64,000 nucleotides of DNA from Ramlibacter sp. PS4R-6 (GCF_037572775.1 NZ_JBBHKA010000001.1:1550001-1614000), one strand, 5' to 3'. Counted from the stretch's first letter, positions 1 to 9,717 are shown. Made by a program: numbers and translations. Notes: generated by a model from the sequence alone, not told the origin.

Positions 1-103
1 CGCGCTGGTCGTCGCGCTGCAGGCGCTGACCGCCAACGGCGGCGGCTTCACGCAGTTCATCACGCGCGTCGTGAACTGCCTGACGACACCCACCTGCACG
101 TGA
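1..103 (+). CDS. Flp-family type IVb pilin, C-terminal part only
   Basis: The reading frame is open from base 2 and stops with TGA at 101-103; the start lies left of the window, so only about 33 codons are seen. The end, NCLTTPTCT, matches the end of the next gene (NCLMGPVCT), and the preceding ALVVALQAL matches ALVLALQPV there, so the two are tandem paralogues. By comparison this is the distal hydrophobic helix and short tail of an Flp pilin subunit. Both copies keep two cysteines as CX5C at the very end. Function is inferred from the paralogue and the tad genes downstream. Confidence 0.8.
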   Translation, partial: ALVVALQALTANGGGFTQFITRVVNCLTTPTCT

Positions 104-128
104 CGCAAACGGCGGCGCCGACACCACC

Positions 129-329
129 ATGCCGAACGACCGCATGTCCACAGCCGCCGCCGCCTTCCTGCGCGAGGACGACGGCGCGCAAGTGGTCGAG
201 TACGCGCTGATCATCGGCGTCGTCTCGATCGCGCTGGTGCTGGCCCTGCAGCCCGTGTTCGTCAGCGGGCAGTTCGGCAGCTTCATCACGCGGGTGGCCA
301 ACTGCCTCATGGGGCCCGTGTGCACCTGA
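129..329 (+). CDS. Flp-family type IVb pilin
   Basis: Small major-pilin subunit of the Flp/Tad pilus, 66 residues. It has a short charged leader (REDDG), then AQVVEYALIIGVVSIALVLAL, the hallmark Flp segment: prepilin peptidase should cut after G19, leaving Glu at +5 and the adjacent Tyr (E24-Y25) at the head of a hydrophobic helix. The tail carries CX5C, shared with the preceding copy and possibly a disulfide. An in-frame ATG at 144 is an alternative start. It lies 25 bases after the previous pilin and just before the minor-pilin genes, so it is probably the head of the visible tad operon. No prepilin peptidase gene is in the window. Confidence 0.9.
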   Translation: MPNDRMSTAAAAFLREDDGAQVVEYALIIGVVSIALVLALQPVFVSGQFGSFITRVANCLMGPVCT

Positions 330-331
330 CC

Positions 332-1639
332 ATGGCCACCCGTCCTGCACGCCGAGGCTCGCGCCGCCGCCAGGGCGGCGCGATGCTCGTGACCGCCGCG
401 CTCGTCACGCTGCTGCTCCTGGGCTTCATGGGCGCCGCGCTCGATTTCGGCCGGCTGTTCGTGATCCGCACCGAGCTGCAGACGGCGATGGACGGCTGCG
501 CGCTGGCCGCGGCGCAGGAGCTCGACGGCCAGGGCGACGCGCTCGTGCGCGCACGCAACGCGGGCAAGAGCGCCGCCGACGCGAACCGCGTCGATTTCCA
601 GTCGGCCGTGTGGCGGGGCCTGGGGCTGCTCGACGCGGCCTCCGGCATCACCTTCCGCGACGCCACCTACAACGTGACGGCCGCCCCGGCGGCGGCCCGC
701 TACTCGCAATGCCAGCACACGCACACGGGCTCGCCCACGTGGCTGCTGCAGGCGCTGGGCGCATTCGGCGGCAACGCCGCGCTGGCCGTGAACACCCGCA
801 ACGTGAACGCGCTGGCCGTCGCAACCAGGGGCAGCGCGCAGAGCACCTGCCCGCTGCCGATCGCGCTGCGGCCCAAGACGGCGGGCGCCGCCGCGCCGAA
901 CTTCGGCTACGCGCCCGGCGAATGGGTCACGCTGCTGACCAAGACCGACACCGGCTCGCCGGGCTACGCCGGCTGGGCCAACCTGGACGGCACCAACAGC
1001 GCGTCGAACACGACCGCCGAGATGAACGGCTACTGCGGCGTGACCATCGGCACCAACCTCGGCACGCCCGGCGTGCAGAGCAGCATCGTCGACAACTGGA
1101 ACTGGCGCTTCGGCATCTACAAGAACAACCAGCACCCGTACGACGCCAACATGCAGCCGGACCGCAGCGGCTACATCTACACCGCCTCCACATGGCCGTC
1201 GCAGAGCAATGCCTGGGGCGGCAACCGGCCGCCCGCGGCGCCGGCCAACGCGGCGAATTTCCAGACGATGCGCGCCAACCGCGCCAACTGCGTCGTCAGC
1301 ACCACGGTCAGCAACCAGTCGGTCGCCAACTGCGCGGCGCTCACCGGCATCGCCCTGAACAGCTTCAAGGACCTGATCGAAGGCGGCACGGCCTCCGCCA
1401 CCGGCCACCAGCGCTGGGGCACCAACCGCCGAATCGTGCTCGTGCCGGTGACGCGCAGCTACCCCGGATCGGTCGCCGACTACGCCTGCATGCTGATGCT
1501 GCAGCCGCTCACGCCCGGCCTGCCCAACGACGTCAAGCTGGAATTCATCGGCAACGCCGCCGCCGTGGGCAGCCCATGCTCGGCCAACGGCCTGCCCGGC
1601 GGGACCGCGGGCCCGCTCGTGCCGGTGCTCGTGCGATGA
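332..1639 (+). CDS. TadG-like Flp pilus assembly protein (Tad domain)
   Basis: A 435-residue protein with an N-terminal arginine-rich stretch, then one transmembrane segment (about residues 18-40, AMLVTAALVTLLLLGFMGAALDFG) of the TadE/TadG type, then a long exported domain with many Asn, Thr and paired Cys and no recognised enzyme motif. TadG proteins are minor pilins or anchors of the Flp pilus. The ATG at 332 is three bases past the pilin stop; a GTG at 320 would overlap the pilin gene. Its stop overlaps the start of the next gene (ATGA), so translation is coupled. The family call is good; the precise role in this pilus is inferred. Confidence 0.8.
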   Translation: MATRPARRGSRRRQGGAMLVTAALVTLLLLGFMGAALDFGRLFVIRTELQTAMDGCALAAAQELDGQGDALVRARNAGKSAADANRVDFQSAVWRGLGLLDAASGITFRDATYNVTAAPAAARYSQCQHTHTGSPTWLLQALGAFGGNAALAVNTRNVNALAVATRGSAQSTCPLPIALRPKTAGAAAPNFGYAPGEWVTLLTKTDTGSPGYAGWANLDGTNSASNTTAEMNGYCGVTIGTNLGTPGVQSSIVDNWNWRFGIYKNNQHPYDANMQPDRSGYIYTASTWPSQSNAWGGNRPPAAPANAANFQTMRANRANCVVSTTVSNQSVANCAALTGIALNSFKDLIEGGTASATGHQRWGTNRRIVLVPVTRSYPGSVADYACMLMLQPLTPGLPNDVKLEFIGNAAAVGSPCSANGLPGGTAGPLVPVLVR

Positions 1640-2082
1640 ACACGCGCGCCCGCCTTCGCAGCCAGCGCGGCGTCGCGCTGGTCGAGCTCGCGCTGGTCAT
1701 CCCGTTCCTGCTGGTGATGGCCATGCTCGTGGCCGAATTCGGGCGCGCGATCTACCAGTACAACCTGCTCGCGAAGTCGGTGCGCGATGCCGCGCGCTAC
1801 CTCACGATGCAGACGCCCGGCACGCACATGGCGGAGGCGCGCAACCTGGTCGTGTACGGGACGACGGGCAGCGGCAGCGTCCCGCTGGCGCCGGGCCTGG
1901 CCACGACGATGGTCTCGGCGGCGTGGCCCGCCGCGCAGGTGGGTACCAACCCGCCGATCAGCATCGTGCGCGTGACCATCACCGGCTATTCGTTCCAGTC
2001 CATGTGGCCGTCCGTGTTCGGGCTGCCGTTCGGCACGGTGCCCTACTCGGACATCTCCGCCACCATGAGGAGTCCCGCATGA
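1636..2082 (+). CDS. tadE: TadE-family minor pseudopilin
   Basis: A 148-residue protein with a short basic N-terminus, then the TadE signature GVALVELALVIPFLLVMAMLV, with Glu inside the hydrophobic helix as in pseudopilins, followed by FGRAIYQYN, typical of the family. The rest is an exported domain. It overlaps the previous and the next gene by four bases each (ATGA), so the three TadE/F/G-like proteins should be made together. In the well-studied tad locus TadE and TadF are processed by the TadV prepilin peptidase; cleavage here is inferred. Confidence 0.85.
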   Translation: MNTRARLRSQRGVALVELALVIPFLLVMAMLVAEFGRAIYQYNLLAKSVRDAARYLTMQTPGTHMAEARNLVVYGTTGSGSVPLAPGLATTMVSAAWPAAQVGTNPPISIVRVTITGYSFQSMWPSVFGLPFGTVPYSDISATMRSPA

Positions 2083-2510
2083 AGCACCGTGAACGAGGCG
2101 CGACGACGGTGGAATTCGCGCTGGGCCTGCTGCTGTTCCTCACCTTCCTGCTGGCGGTGACCGACCTCGGGCGCATGCTGTTCACCTGGAACGCGGCGGC
2201 TGAGGCGACCCGCGCGGGCGCGCGCTACGCCGTCGTGTGCGACGACACCACGCAGTCGGCGGCCGTGCTCTCGCGCATGCAGCTGCTGCTGCCGCAGATC
2301 ACGTCGGCCAGCGTCACCTGGGCGCCCGCCGGCTGCGTGCCGTCTACCTGCGAAGGCGTCACGGTGGCCGTCACCGGGCTGAACTACCAGTGGATCTCGC
2401 CGGTCGCGGGCGTTGCGGCGCGCGCCGCGGTCGCGATGCCCGCGTTCTCGACCTCCCTGCCGCGCGAGCGCATGCGCCAGGACCCCAACAGCGCGACCGC
2501 GTGTTCCTGA
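2079..2510 (+). CDS. TadE/TadF-like minor pseudopilin
   Basis: A 143-residue paralogue of the preceding gene: short basic start (MKHRERG), then TTVEFALGLLLFLTFLLAVTD with the conserved Glu, then LGRMLFTWNAAAEATRAGARYAV, the usual TadE continuation. The exported part has four Cys, two of them close together (GCVPSTC), which could form disulfides. The start ATG overlaps the stop of the previous gene. By order it fills the TadF position. Confidence 0.82.
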   Translation: MKHRERGATTVEFALGLLLFLTFLLAVTDLGRMLFTWNAAAEATRAGARYAVVCDDTTQSAAVLSRMQLLLPQITSASVTWAPAGCVPSTCEGVTVAVTGLNYQWISPVAGVAARAAVAMPAFSTSLPRERMRQDPNSATACS

Positions 2511-2523
2511 AAGCCGCCACGCC

Positions 2524-3675
2524 ATGAAGATCGCCATCCTCTCGCCCAACGCGCGGCACCTGCAGGACATCGCGGCGCTCCTGCAGCCCGCGGGGCACAC
2601 CGTCGTGCCGGCCGAAGGCGGCAAGAGCCGCATGCGCGCCATCGCCGACGACGAGCGGCCCGACCTGATGATCGTGGACGGCATGTGCTGCGACCCCGGC
2701 GAGCTGGCGCTGGTCGAGCAGGTTACCGCGCTGCATCCGGCGCTGCGCGTCATGCTGCTGTGCGCATCGCACACGCCCGAGTTCCTCATCGCCTCGATGC
2801 GCGCCGGCGTGCGCGAGGTGCTGCCTTCGCCGCCACCGGCCGAGGCGCTGCTGGCCGCGGTCGACCGCCTCGCGGCGCGCATCACCGGCACGCACGGCGC
2901 CGCGGCGGGCCGGGTGCTGGCCTTCATTGCCTCCAAGGGCGGCAGCGGCTCGACCTTCCTCGCCGCCAACCTCGCGTGGCAGCTCGCGGAAACCCGCTCG
3001 GTGCTGCTCGTCGACCTGAACCTGCAGTTCGGCGACGCGCTGTCGTTCCTGGGCGATGCGCGCGCCGCGGTCACGCTGGCCGACGTCGCGCGCGACATCG
3101 CAAGGCTCGACGCCTCGCTGCTCGCGTCCAGCGCCACCAAGGTCGCGCCGGGGCTGAGCGTGCTGGCGGCACCCGACGACATGGCGCAGGCCCTGGACGT
3201 GCGGCCCGAACACGTCGATGCGATCCTCGACGTGGCCGTGACCCAGTACGACTTCGTGCTGCTGGACCTGCCGCGCGTGGTCGACCCGGTCGCCACGCGC
3301 GGGCTGGACCGCGCCGACCACGTGTACGTCGTCATGCAGTCGTCGCTGCCCCACGTGCGCAACGCGGCGCGCCTGCTGCAGGTGTTCCGCTCGCTCGGCT
3401 ACCCGCCGGCCAAGTCGAGCGTCGTGCTCAACCGCTACGAGCGCTCGGCCGAGATCAGCCTGGAGCAGGTCACCCGGTCGCTGGGCGCCCCGCACATGCT
3501 CACCGTTCCCAATTCGTACCGCGAGGTCAGCAGCGCGATCAACCACGGCAGCGCGCTGGCGGTGTCGGCGCGCGGCGGCGCCGTGGCGCGCGAACTCGCG
3601 GGCCTTGCCGCCAGCCTCCTGCCCCGTGCGCCGCCGGCGCGCGGCCTGATGGACCGCCTCTTTCGAAAGGCCTGA
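2524..3675 (+). CDS. tadZ: TadZ/CpaE-type pilus localisation ATPase
   Basis: A 383-residue protein with an N-terminal receiver-like domain (MKIAILSPN... DLMIVDG..., about residues 1-115) and a C-terminal ParA/MinD-type ATPase. The ATPase has a deviant Walker A in [19 protein letters not shown], a [11 protein letters not shown] strand and a Walker B-like FVLLDLPRV. TadZ/CpaE proteins go to the cell pole and place the Flp secretion machine. It starts 13 bases after the TadF-like gene and ends two bases before the tadA start, so it is part of the operon. Whether the receiver domain can be phosphorylated is not clear from sequence. Confidence 0.88.
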   Translation: MKIAILSPNARHLQDIAALLQPAGHTVVPAEGGKSRMRAIADDERPDLMIVDGMCCDPGELALVEQVTALHPALRVMLLCASHTPEFLIASMRAGVREVLPSPPPAEALLAAVDRLAARITGTHGAAAGRVLAFIASKGGSGSTFLAANLAWQLAETRSVLLVDLNLQFGDALSFLGDARAAVTLADVARDIARLDASLLASSATKVAPGLSVLAAPDDMAQALDVRPEHVDAILDVAVTQYDFVLLDLPRVVDPVATRGLDRADHVYVVMQSSLPHVRNAARLLQVFRSLGYPPAKSSVVLNRYERSAEISLEQVTRSLGAPHMLTVPNSYREVSSAINHGSALAVSARGGAVARELAGLAASLLPRAPPARGLMDRLFRKA

Positions 3676-3677
3676 AG

Positions 3678-5072
3678 ATGCCGACCCCCGTGCTCGTTCC
3701 CGCCGGCCGCGATGCGGCTGGTGTCTCCTTCGCCGACAAGCTGCGTGGCGCCGGCCCGGCGGGCGCCGTGAAACCCGGCCCCACTGTGAGCGGCGATGCG
3801 TACCGCCGGCTGAAGACGCGCCTGCACCTGGAATTGCTGGAGAAGGTGGACCTCGCAGCGCTCGAGGCCCTGGCGCCGGAACAGTTGCGCCGCGAGATCG
3901 CGGCGCTGGTCGGCAAGCTGCTCGACGACGACGCCTCCGCCGCCATCAACGACAGCGAACGCGGCTCGCTGATCCGCGACATCCAGCACGAGATGCTCGG
4001 CTTCGGCCCGCTGGAGCTCCTGATGGCGGACCCGTCGGTCTCGGACATCCTGGTCAACGCGTGGAACCGGATCTACGTGGAGCGGCGCGGCCGCCTGGAG
4101 AGGACCGAGGTGACCTTCACCGACGAGCGCCACCTGCTGCGCATCATCGACAAGATCGTGTCGCTGGTGGGCCGGCGCATCGACGAGTCGAGCCCGATGG
4201 TGGACGCGCGCCTGCCCGACGGCTCGCGCGTCAACGCCGTGATCCCGCCCGTCGCGATCGACGGTCCCATGATGTCCATCCGCCGTTTCGCGCACGTGCC
4301 GCTGCAGATGGCCAACCTCACCGGCGACCTCAAGACGCTCACCCCCGAGATGGCCGCGATGCTCGAGGCCCTGGTGCGCGCCAAGGTGAACATGGTCATC
4401 TCCGGCGGCACCGGCGCCGGCAAGACGACGCTGCTCAACATCCTGTCCGGCTGCATCCCCGTGGACGAGCGGGTGGTGACCATCGAGGACGCGGCCGAGC
4501 TGCAGATGCAGCAGCCGCACGTGATCCGCATGGAGACGCGGCCGCCGAACCTGGAAGGCGCGGGCGAGGTGACGCAGCGCGCGCTGGTGCGCAACGCGCT
4601 GCGCATGCGACCCGACCGCATCGTGATCGGCGAGGTGCGCGGCGGCGAGGCCTTCGACATGCTGCAGGCGATGAACACGGGCCACGAAGGCTCGCTGACG
4701 ACGATCCACGCGAACACGCCGCGCGATGCGCTGTCGCGCATGGAGAACATGATCGGCATGGCCAACCTGAACCTGCCGCACCGCGCGGCGCGCCAGCAGA
4801 TCGCCTCGGCCATCGGCGTCGTCGTGCAGGTGCTGCGCCTGATCGACGGCCGGCGCAAGGTGACCAGCATCCAGGAGATCACCGGCATGGAAGGCGAGAT
4901 CATCACCATGCAGGAGATCTTCGCGTTTCGCCAGACGGGCGTGGGGCGAGACGGCGCGGTCGAGGGCCACTTCGAGGCGAGCGGCGTGCGCCCGCGCTTC
5001 GCCGCGCGCCTGCAGTCCTTCGGCATCGCGCTGCCGGACGGCATGTTCGACCCGCTGCGACGCCACCACTGA
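3678..5072 (+). CDS. tadA: TadA/CpaF-type secretion ATPase
   Basis: A 464-residue type II/IV secretion ATPase that powers Flp pilus assembly at the inner membrane. The N-terminal part is alpha-helical; the catalytic core has Walker [15 protein letters not shown] near residue 245, the [11 protein letters not shown] Walker B region, and the His box [13 protein letters not shown]. Length fits CpaF (about 450-500). AAGATG gives a weak ribosome site just after the tadZ stop. It precedes tadB and tadC, its usual membrane partners. Confidence 0.95.
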   Translation: MPTPVLVPAGRDAAGVSFADKLRGAGPAGAVKPGPTVSGDAYRRLKTRLHLELLEKVDLAALEALAPEQLRREIAALVGKLLDDDASAAINDSERGSLIRDIQHEMLGFGPLELLMADPSVSDILVNAWNRIYVERRGRLERTEVTFTDERHLLRIIDKIVSLVGRRIDESSPMVDARLPDGSRVNAVIPPVAIDGPMMSIRRFAHVPLQMANLTGDLKTLTPEMAAMLEALVRAKVNMVISGGTGAGKTTLLNILSGCIPVDERVVTIEDAAELQMQQPHVIRMETRPPNLEGAGEVTQRALVRNALRMRPDRIVIGEVRGGEAFDMLQAMNTGHEGSLTTIHANTPRDALSRMENMIGMANLNLPHRAARQQIASAIGVVVQVLRLIDGRRKVTSIQEITGMEGEIITMQEIFAFRQTGVGRDGAVEGHFEASGVRPRFAARLQSFGIALPDGMFDPLRRHH

Positions 5073-5083
5073 AAGCCGCCGCC

Positions 5084-6070
5084 ATGAACCTCGCCGGCAA
5101 TTCCTTCCTCGTGCTCGCGGTGCTCGTCTTCGTCGCGCTGCTGCTGTTCTTCGAATCGGGCTACCTGTTCTGGACGGCGCGCTACGGCGCGCATGCCGTC
5201 AAGCTGCAGGGCCGGCTGGCGGTGCTGGGCGGCACGCGCGAGCGCGCGCTGCAGACGCAGCTGCTGCGCGAGCGCATGCTCAGCGACGTGCCCGCGGTGC
5301 AGCGGGTGCTGGGGCGCTTCGGCGCGATGCATGCGGTGGACCGCTACATCCGCCAGTCGGGCCTGGACTGGACCGTGGGCAAGCTGGTGCTGTCGATGGC
5401 GGCGCTGGCGGCCATCGCCTGGCTGGCGGTGCGGTCGCAGCTGGGCATCGGCTGGCTGCCGGCCCTCACCGCGGCCGCGGTGGCGGCCGCCGCGCCTTTC
5501 CTCTTCGTGTCGTGGCGGCGGCAGCGCCGCCTGCGCACGCTGCAGCGCCAGCTGCCCGACGCGCTGGACCTGCTCACGCGCGCGCTGCGCGCCGGGCACT
5601 CCTTCTCCGCCGCGATGAAGATGGCGTCCGAGGAGATGCCGCAGCCCACCGCCGGCGAATTCCGCATGGTCCACGACGAGGTGAACTTCGGCGTGTCGCT
5701 CGAGCGCGCGTTCACGCACCTGGCCGAGCGCGTGCCACTCACCGACCTGCGCTACTTCGTCGTCGCCGTGCTGGTGCAGCGCGAGTCCGGCGGCAACCTC
5801 ACCGAGATCCTGGGCAACCTGGGCCGGCTGGTGCGCGAGCGGCTCAAGCTCTACGCCCGCATCCGCGTGCTGTCCTCCGAGGGCCGCCTGTCGGCGTGGG
5901 TGCTGGGCCTGCTGCCCTTCGCGCTCGCTGCGCTCATGAACATCTTCAACCCGGCGTTCATGAACGTGATGTGGCGCGACCCCATCGGCATCACGATCAC
6001 GCAGTACCTGCTGGTGCTCATGGCCGTCGGCATCGTCGTGCTCGTCAAGATCGTCCGCATCCGCGTCTAG
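5084..6070 (+). CDS. tadB: TadB inner-membrane platform protein
   Basis: A 328-residue T2SSF-family protein. An N-terminal hydrophobic segment ([24 protein letters not shown]) is followed by two hydrophobic stretches around residues 100-145, a cytosolic T2SSF domain ([28 protein letters not shown], later [13 protein letters not shown]) and two C-terminal membrane helices. TadB and TadC form the membrane platform on which the ATPase acts. It follows tadA by 11 bases and precedes tadC by 9. Confidence 0.92.
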   Translation: MNLAGNSFLVLAVLVFVALLLFFESGYLFWTARYGAHAVKLQGRLAVLGGTRERALQTQLLRERMLSDVPAVQRVLGRFGAMHAVDRYIRQSGLDWTVGKLVLSMAALAAIAWLAVRSQLGIGWLPALTAAAVAAAAPFLFVSWRRQRRLRTLQRQLPDALDLLTRALRAGHSFSAAMKMASEEMPQPTAGEFRMVHDEVNFGVSLERAFTHLAERVPLTDLRYFVVAVLVQRESGGNLTEILGNLGRLVRERLKLYARIRVLSSEGRLSAWVLGLLPFALAALMNIFNPAFMNVMWRDPIGITITQYLLVLMAVGIVVLVKIVRIRV

Positions 6071-6079
6071 GAGTCCCCC

Positions 6080-6991
6080 ATGGTCGTCATCGCGGTCCTC
6101 GTCTTCCTCGCCGTCACCTGCACGCTGGCCGCCGGCGTGCTGTGGCTCACGCCCTCGCGCACCGAGCAGCGCCTGGCCGCCACGCACGCGCTGCCGCGCG
6201 ACGCGAGCTGGACGCAGACGGTGGTGCGCATGGCTGCGCCGCTCGCGCGGCTGTCGACGCCCGAAGGCGACTGGGACACCTCGCCGCTGCGGCTGCGCTT
6301 CATCAACGCCGGCATCCGCCAGCCCGAGGCGCGGCTGCTGTACTACGGCGCCAAGACCGTTCTGCCGCTCGCAATGGCCGGCTTCGCCTTCGTGGCGCTG
6401 CGGGCCGCGCAGCCGGTGTGGGGCCTGTCGATGGCGCTCTACGTGCTGCTGGCCGCGCTGGTGGGCGTGTACCTGCCCAACCTGGTGCTGGGGTGGCTGG
6501 TGCGCCGGCGCAAGCGCGAGATCTTCGAGAGCTTCCCCGACGCGGCGGACCTGATGCTCGTGTGCATGGAGGCCGGCTTGGGGCTCGATTCCGCGCTGAC
6601 GAAAGTCGCCGAGGAAGTGCGCCGCAAGAGCAGCGCGCTGGCCGACGAGCTGCACCTGACCAACCTGGAGATGCGCGCCGGCGCCACGCGCGAGCAGGCC
6701 CTGCGCAACCTGGCGCTGCGCACGGGGCTGGAGGAGGTGCGGACGTTCGCGTCGATGCTGACGCAGGCCGACCGTTTCGGCGCGAGCATCGGCGACTCGC
6801 TGCGCGTCTTCTCGGACGACCTGCGCTACCGCCGTCAGGTGCGCGCGGAGGAACTCGCCGCGAAAGTGCCCACCAAGATGCTGTTCCCGCTGGTGGTGTT
6901 CATCTTTCCCTCGATCATCATGGTCATCATGGGCCCGGCGGTGATCCAGGTGATCCGCACCATCATGCCGATGCTCGACGGCTCGCGCTGA
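6080..6991 (+). CDS. tadC: TadC inner-membrane platform protein
   Basis: A 303-residue paralogue of TadB. It has an N-terminal membrane helix, a hydrophobic pair around residues 90-135, then the T2SSF domain ([29 protein letters not shown]; later [21 protein letters not shown]) and a C-terminal helix ([25 protein letters not shown]). A GGAG site precedes the ATG. It is the last recognisable tad gene in the window; no tadD-like TPR lipoprotein follows, so either it lies left of the window or it is absent here. Confidence 0.92.
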   Translation: MVVIAVLVFLAVTCTLAAGVLWLTPSRTEQRLAATHALPRDASWTQTVVRMAAPLARLSTPEGDWDTSPLRLRFINAGIRQPEARLLYYGAKTVLPLAMAGFAFVALRAAQPVWGLSMALYVLLAALVGVYLPNLVLGWLVRRRKREIFESFPDAADLMLVCMEAGLGLDSALTKVAEEVRRKSSALADELHLTNLEMRAGATREQALRNLALRTGLEEVRTFASMLTQADRFGASIGDSLRVFSDDLRYRRQVRAEELAAKVPTKMLFPLVVFIFPSIIMVIMGPAVIQVIRTIMPMLDGSR

Positions 6992-6995
6992 CGCC

Positions 6996-8153
6996 GTGGA
7001 CCGCTACGAACTGGTCACCGCACCCGAATCGTTCCTGGCGCTGCGCGCACCGTGGGACGCGCTGTGCGCGCGCAGCCCCGGCCACTTCCTGGGGCAGACG
7101 TTCGCGTGGGCCCGGCTGTGCTGGGACACCGTGGCCCGCCCGCGCGGGCGCGGCCTGGCGTGCGTGGCCGCCTGGCACGACGGGCGCCTGGTGCTGGTGT
7201 GGCCCCTGGCCACCTTGCGCGACGGCGCGGGCGCGGCGATCGCCAGGCCGCTCGACTCGGAGACCAGCGAGTACGCCGACGTGCTCGTCGAGGACGGGCC
7301 GCTGGCGCGCCAGCGCGTGGCCGCGGCGGTGCGCCTGATCGCGCAGTCGTGCCTGTGCGATCGCCTTGAGCTGCCCAACGTGCGCTCGGCGGCCTTGCTG
7401 GGCCAGCTGCTCGCGACGCAGCCATCGCCGGTGCGCAGCATCGCGATGGGTTCGCTCGCCGCCGTGTCCGTGCGCTGGCAGGGCATCGCCAGCTGGGACG
7501 ACTACGCGGCTTCACTGGACTCGCACGAAAGGCGCGAACTCGGCCGCAAGAAGCGCCGGTTCGAGGAGGCCGGGCCGGTGCGCCTGGACATCCTGCGCGA
7601 CCCGCTGGAAGCCACCGCGGCCATCGACTGGTCGCTCGCGCAGAAACTCGCATGGCTGGAAGACACCGGGCGCGAGAACGAATGGATCGCGCCGCCGGGG
7701 CACCGCGAGTTCCTCGCCGCCAGCCTGTCGGCCTTCGGCGCGAAGGGCGAGCGCCTGGTGTTCGTGCTGCGCCTGCGCGAAGCCATCGTCGCCACGCTGC
7801 TGTGCAGCCTGGACGGCGCGCGCATGGAATGGTTCATGTGCGCCAGCGCGCCGGAGCATGCGCGCCTGAGCCCGGCGCAGCTGCTGCGCGAGCGCGTGCT
7901 GCAGTGGGCCTGGGAACGCCGGATGGACTGCGACTTCCGCATGGGCGATCAGCGGTTCAAGGCCTTCTGGGGCAACCACGTGGAGCAGACGTCGACCTGG
8001 GTCGTCGCGGTTTCCGCGCGCGGCCGGGCGTTCGTGATGGCGACGCGCGTGCGCCGCGGCCTCGCCGCGCGGCTGTCGCCGCAGGCGCGCGCCCGGCTCA
8101 GGAACGTGGTCCGCCGGTGGTCGGCGCCGGCTCTGCAGCGTCCCGCACCCTGA
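6996..8153 (+). CDS. GNAT-fold acyltransferase of the BioF2/CelD-like family
   Basis: A 385-residue protein of the GNAT_6 type often found in exopolysaccharide clusters. The N-terminal half reads [32 protein letters not shown], a common opening of this family; the C-terminal half has [19 protein letters not shown] and ends in a region ([26 protein letters not shown]) like the acceptor loop of FemAB-like enzymes. Donor and acceptor are unknown; acylation or aminoacylation of a sugar is the usual suggestion. It starts with GTG four bases after tadC. Its last 56 bases overlap, tail to tail, the flavoprotein gene on the other strand. Confidence 0.72.
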   Translation: MDRYELVTAPESFLALRAPWDALCARSPGHFLGQTFAWARLCWDTVARPRGRGLACVAAWHDGRLVLVWPLATLRDGAGAAIARPLDSETSEYADVLVEDGPLARQRVAAAVRLIAQSCLCDRLELPNVRSAALLGQLLATQPSPVRSIAMGSLAAVSVRWQGIASWDDYAASLDSHERRELGRKKRRFEEAGPVRLDILRDPLEATAAIDWSLAQKLAWLEDTGRENEWIAPPGHREFLAASLSAFGAKGERLVFVLRLREAIVATLLCSLDGARMEWFMCASAPEHARLSPAQLLRERVLQWAWERRMDCDFRMGDQRFKAFWGNHVEQTSTWVVAVSARGRAFVMATRVRRGLAARLSPQARARLRNVVRRWSAPALQRPAP

Positions 8154-9333
8154 GCTCGCGCGCCAGGTGGCGCGACAGGTGCGGCGCGGCGAACTTCGCG
8201 CCGCACGCGAAGCGCAGCACGGGGCCGAAGCTCTCCGCCGCCGCCAGCCCCGTGAAGTAAAGGCCCCCCAGCGAACTCTCGAAGTGCAGCGACAGGCGCG
8301 GGACGTGGTCGTTGGCCCGGATGCCGGCGAGCAGCTCGGGCCCGAGAAAGGGAATGCGCCGCAGGTCCACCTTGTAGCCGGTCGCCGCGATCACGTGGTC
8401 GCACGCCAGCGTGCGCGAGCTGCCGTCGGCCATCGCCGCCGTCACGCTCACCCGGCCGTCGTTCATGCGGGCACCGACGGGCGTCGCGCCCAGGACGAAG
8501 GGAAAGTGGCCTTCCGTTTCCGCGCGGATGGACCAGCCCGGTTGCGGGCCGAGATGCCGCCGCACGATCTCGCGCCGCAGGCGCGCCGGCAGGAAGTGGA
8601 ACGCGAGCGGCATTTCCGTGCAGAAGAGGTGGCGCCAGCCCGGGCCGAGGTCGGTGGGCGGCCGGGCGATGCGGTCGAGCAGCGTGAGCTCCGGCTGGGG
8701 CGGCGTGATGTAGTCGATGAACTTGCGGCGCGACATGAGCACGACGCGGCTGCCGGCGCGGTGCAGCGCCGCCGCCGTGTCCAGCGCCGACGCGCCGCCG
8801 CCGACCACGAGCACGTCGCGGCCCGCGAACGGCGCGAAGCCGGTGTGCTCGGAGCTGTGCGTGAGCGCCTCGCGGGGCAATGCCGCGAAGAGCGGCGGGA
8901 CGTGCTGGAAGTGGCTGACGCCGACGGCCACGACGACCTTGTCGGCGGTGACCGGCTGGCCGCGCGAGGGATGCAGGACGAAGCCGCCGCCCGCCGCGCG
9001 TTCCAGGCGCACGATCTCGCGTGTGTCGAGATCGGGAACGAACTCCTTCTGGAACGCGAGGGCGTAGTCGACGAAGGCCTGCAGGGGCACGGGCAGCTGG
9101 CGGTCGTCGTACGCGATGCCGTGCCGCGCGCAGTACCTGCGCAGCGTGAAGCCGCCGGGCTCGTACAGGTTGCTCGCGCAGCCGTCGGACTTCAGCAGCA
9201 TGCCCGCGGGCATGCGGTCGCGCCAGGTCGCCATGGGCCTGCCGAAGATGCGGCAGTCCACGCCCGCCGCGCGCAGATGCGCCGCCAGTGAAAGGCCGTA
9301 GGGCCCCGCCCCGATGATTGCGACGCTTGCCAT
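8098..9333 (-). CDS. FAD/NAD(P)-dependent monooxygenase-like oxidoreductase
   Basis: A 411-residue flavoprotein. The N-terminal GAGPYGLSLAAHL is the FAD Rossmann motif; a second Rossmann motif, VLVVGGGASALDTAAAL, is the NAD(P)H site, as in flavin monooxygenases and ornithine hydroxylases. The later ACDHVIAATGYKVDLRRIPFL resembles the ATG-hinge region of these enzymes. The chosen ATG puts the FAD motif at residue 8; an upstream start would add 17 unlikely residues. The substrate is unknown. It overlaps the acyltransferase gene tail to tail and lies beside polysaccharide genes, so it may modify a precursor, but this is inference only. Confidence 0.75.
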   Translation of the reverse strand: MASVAIIGAGPYGLSLAAHLRAAGVDCRIFGRPMATWRDRMPAGMLLKSDGCASNLYEPGGFTLRRYCARHGIAYDDRQLPVPLQAFVDYALAFQKEFVPDLDTREIVRLERAAGGGFVLHPSRGQPVTADKVVVAVGVSHFQHVPPLFAALPREALTHSSEHTGFAPFAGRDVLVVGGGASALDTAAALHRAGSRVVLMSRRKFIDYITPPQPELTLLDRIARPPTDLGPGWRHLFCTEMPLAFHFLPARLRREIVRRHLGPQPGWSIRAETEGHFPFVLGATPVGARMNDGRVSVTAAMADGSSRTLACDHVIAATGYKVDLRRIPFLGPELLAGIRANDHVPRLSLHFESSLGGLYFTGLAAAESFGPVLRFACGAKFAAPHLSRHLARELRVRDAAEPAPTTGGPRS

Positions 9334-9364
9334 GCCCGAATCTAGGGCCGCCGCGCCGGTGACC

Positions 9365-9403
9365 CATGGGTGAACCGTCCCCAAATCGCTAGGAGGGGTT
9401 CAC
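9365..9403 (-). promoter_or_regulatory. Candidate regulatory region upstream of the flavoprotein gene
   Basis: On the plus strand the sequence CATGGGTGAACCGTCCC (9365-9381) differs by one base from 24585-24601, upstream of the ATP-grasp gene. The same DNA holds a perfect 7-bp inverted repeat, GTGAACC (9370-9376) and GGTTCAC (9397-9403), with a 20-bp spacer. It ends about 32 bases before the start codon. The right arm also contains the stop of the small upstream ORF. Confidence 0.45.
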
Positions 9404-9552
9404 TGCAGCCAGCCGTGCAGGCGGTCCCATCCCGGCCAGAACTGCAGCGCGATGCCCGCCGCGAGCGCGAAGACGACCACCGCGCCCGTCCAGTGCTCGT
9501 GCGTCCATTTACCGACCGGCGGGCCGAAAGGCAGTGCCTTGCTGTGTTTCAT
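9400..9552 (-). CDS. Small predicted membrane protein, unknown function
   Basis: A 50-codon frame starting MKHSKALPFGPPVGKWTHEHW with one hydrophobic helix (TGAVVVFALAAGIALQFWPGW). I do not recognise a family. No good ribosome site precedes the ATG at 9552, and an upstream in-frame start at 9660 would give 86 residues with an arginine-rich, less convincing front. The GC-rich third positions and the single clean helix support coding, but it could be a chance frame. It lies just upstream of the flavoprotein gene in the same direction. Confidence 0.4.
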   Translation of the reverse strand: MKHSKALPFGPPVGKWTHEHWTGAVVVFALAAGIALQFWPGWDRLHGWLQ

Positions 9553-9659
9553 CGGCGCAGTCTGCACGCGCACGGCGGTGCGTGCGCGTGCGCACAAAGT
9601 GTTTCCCTGCTGCCGAGCGACGAAGGCGCGCCCGGCGGGCTCCCGGGACGATTCGGCCA

Positions 9660-9695
9660 TGGACAGCGGGACAAGCCCCGCCCTAGAGTGTCCCG
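9660..9695 (+). promoter_or_regulatory. Promoter with overlapping inverted repeat, wzz-like operon
   Basis: TGGACA (9660-9665) and TAGAGT (9684-9689) separated by 18 bp look like a sigma-70 promoter 29 bases before the start codon. A perfect inverted repeat, CGGGACA (9667-9673) and TGTCCCG (9689-9695), spans the spacer to about +1, where a repressor would block RNA polymerase. Inferred from sequence alone. Confidence 0.4.
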
Positions 9696-9717
9696 ATCGA
9701 CACAGGGAGTCTTATCG

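Noticed and set aside
9578-9596. Nineteen-base alternating purine-pyrimidine run, possible Z-DNA
   Set aside because: Such runs of GC and GT steps are expected by chance in DNA this rich in CG steps, and no nearby feature depends on it.
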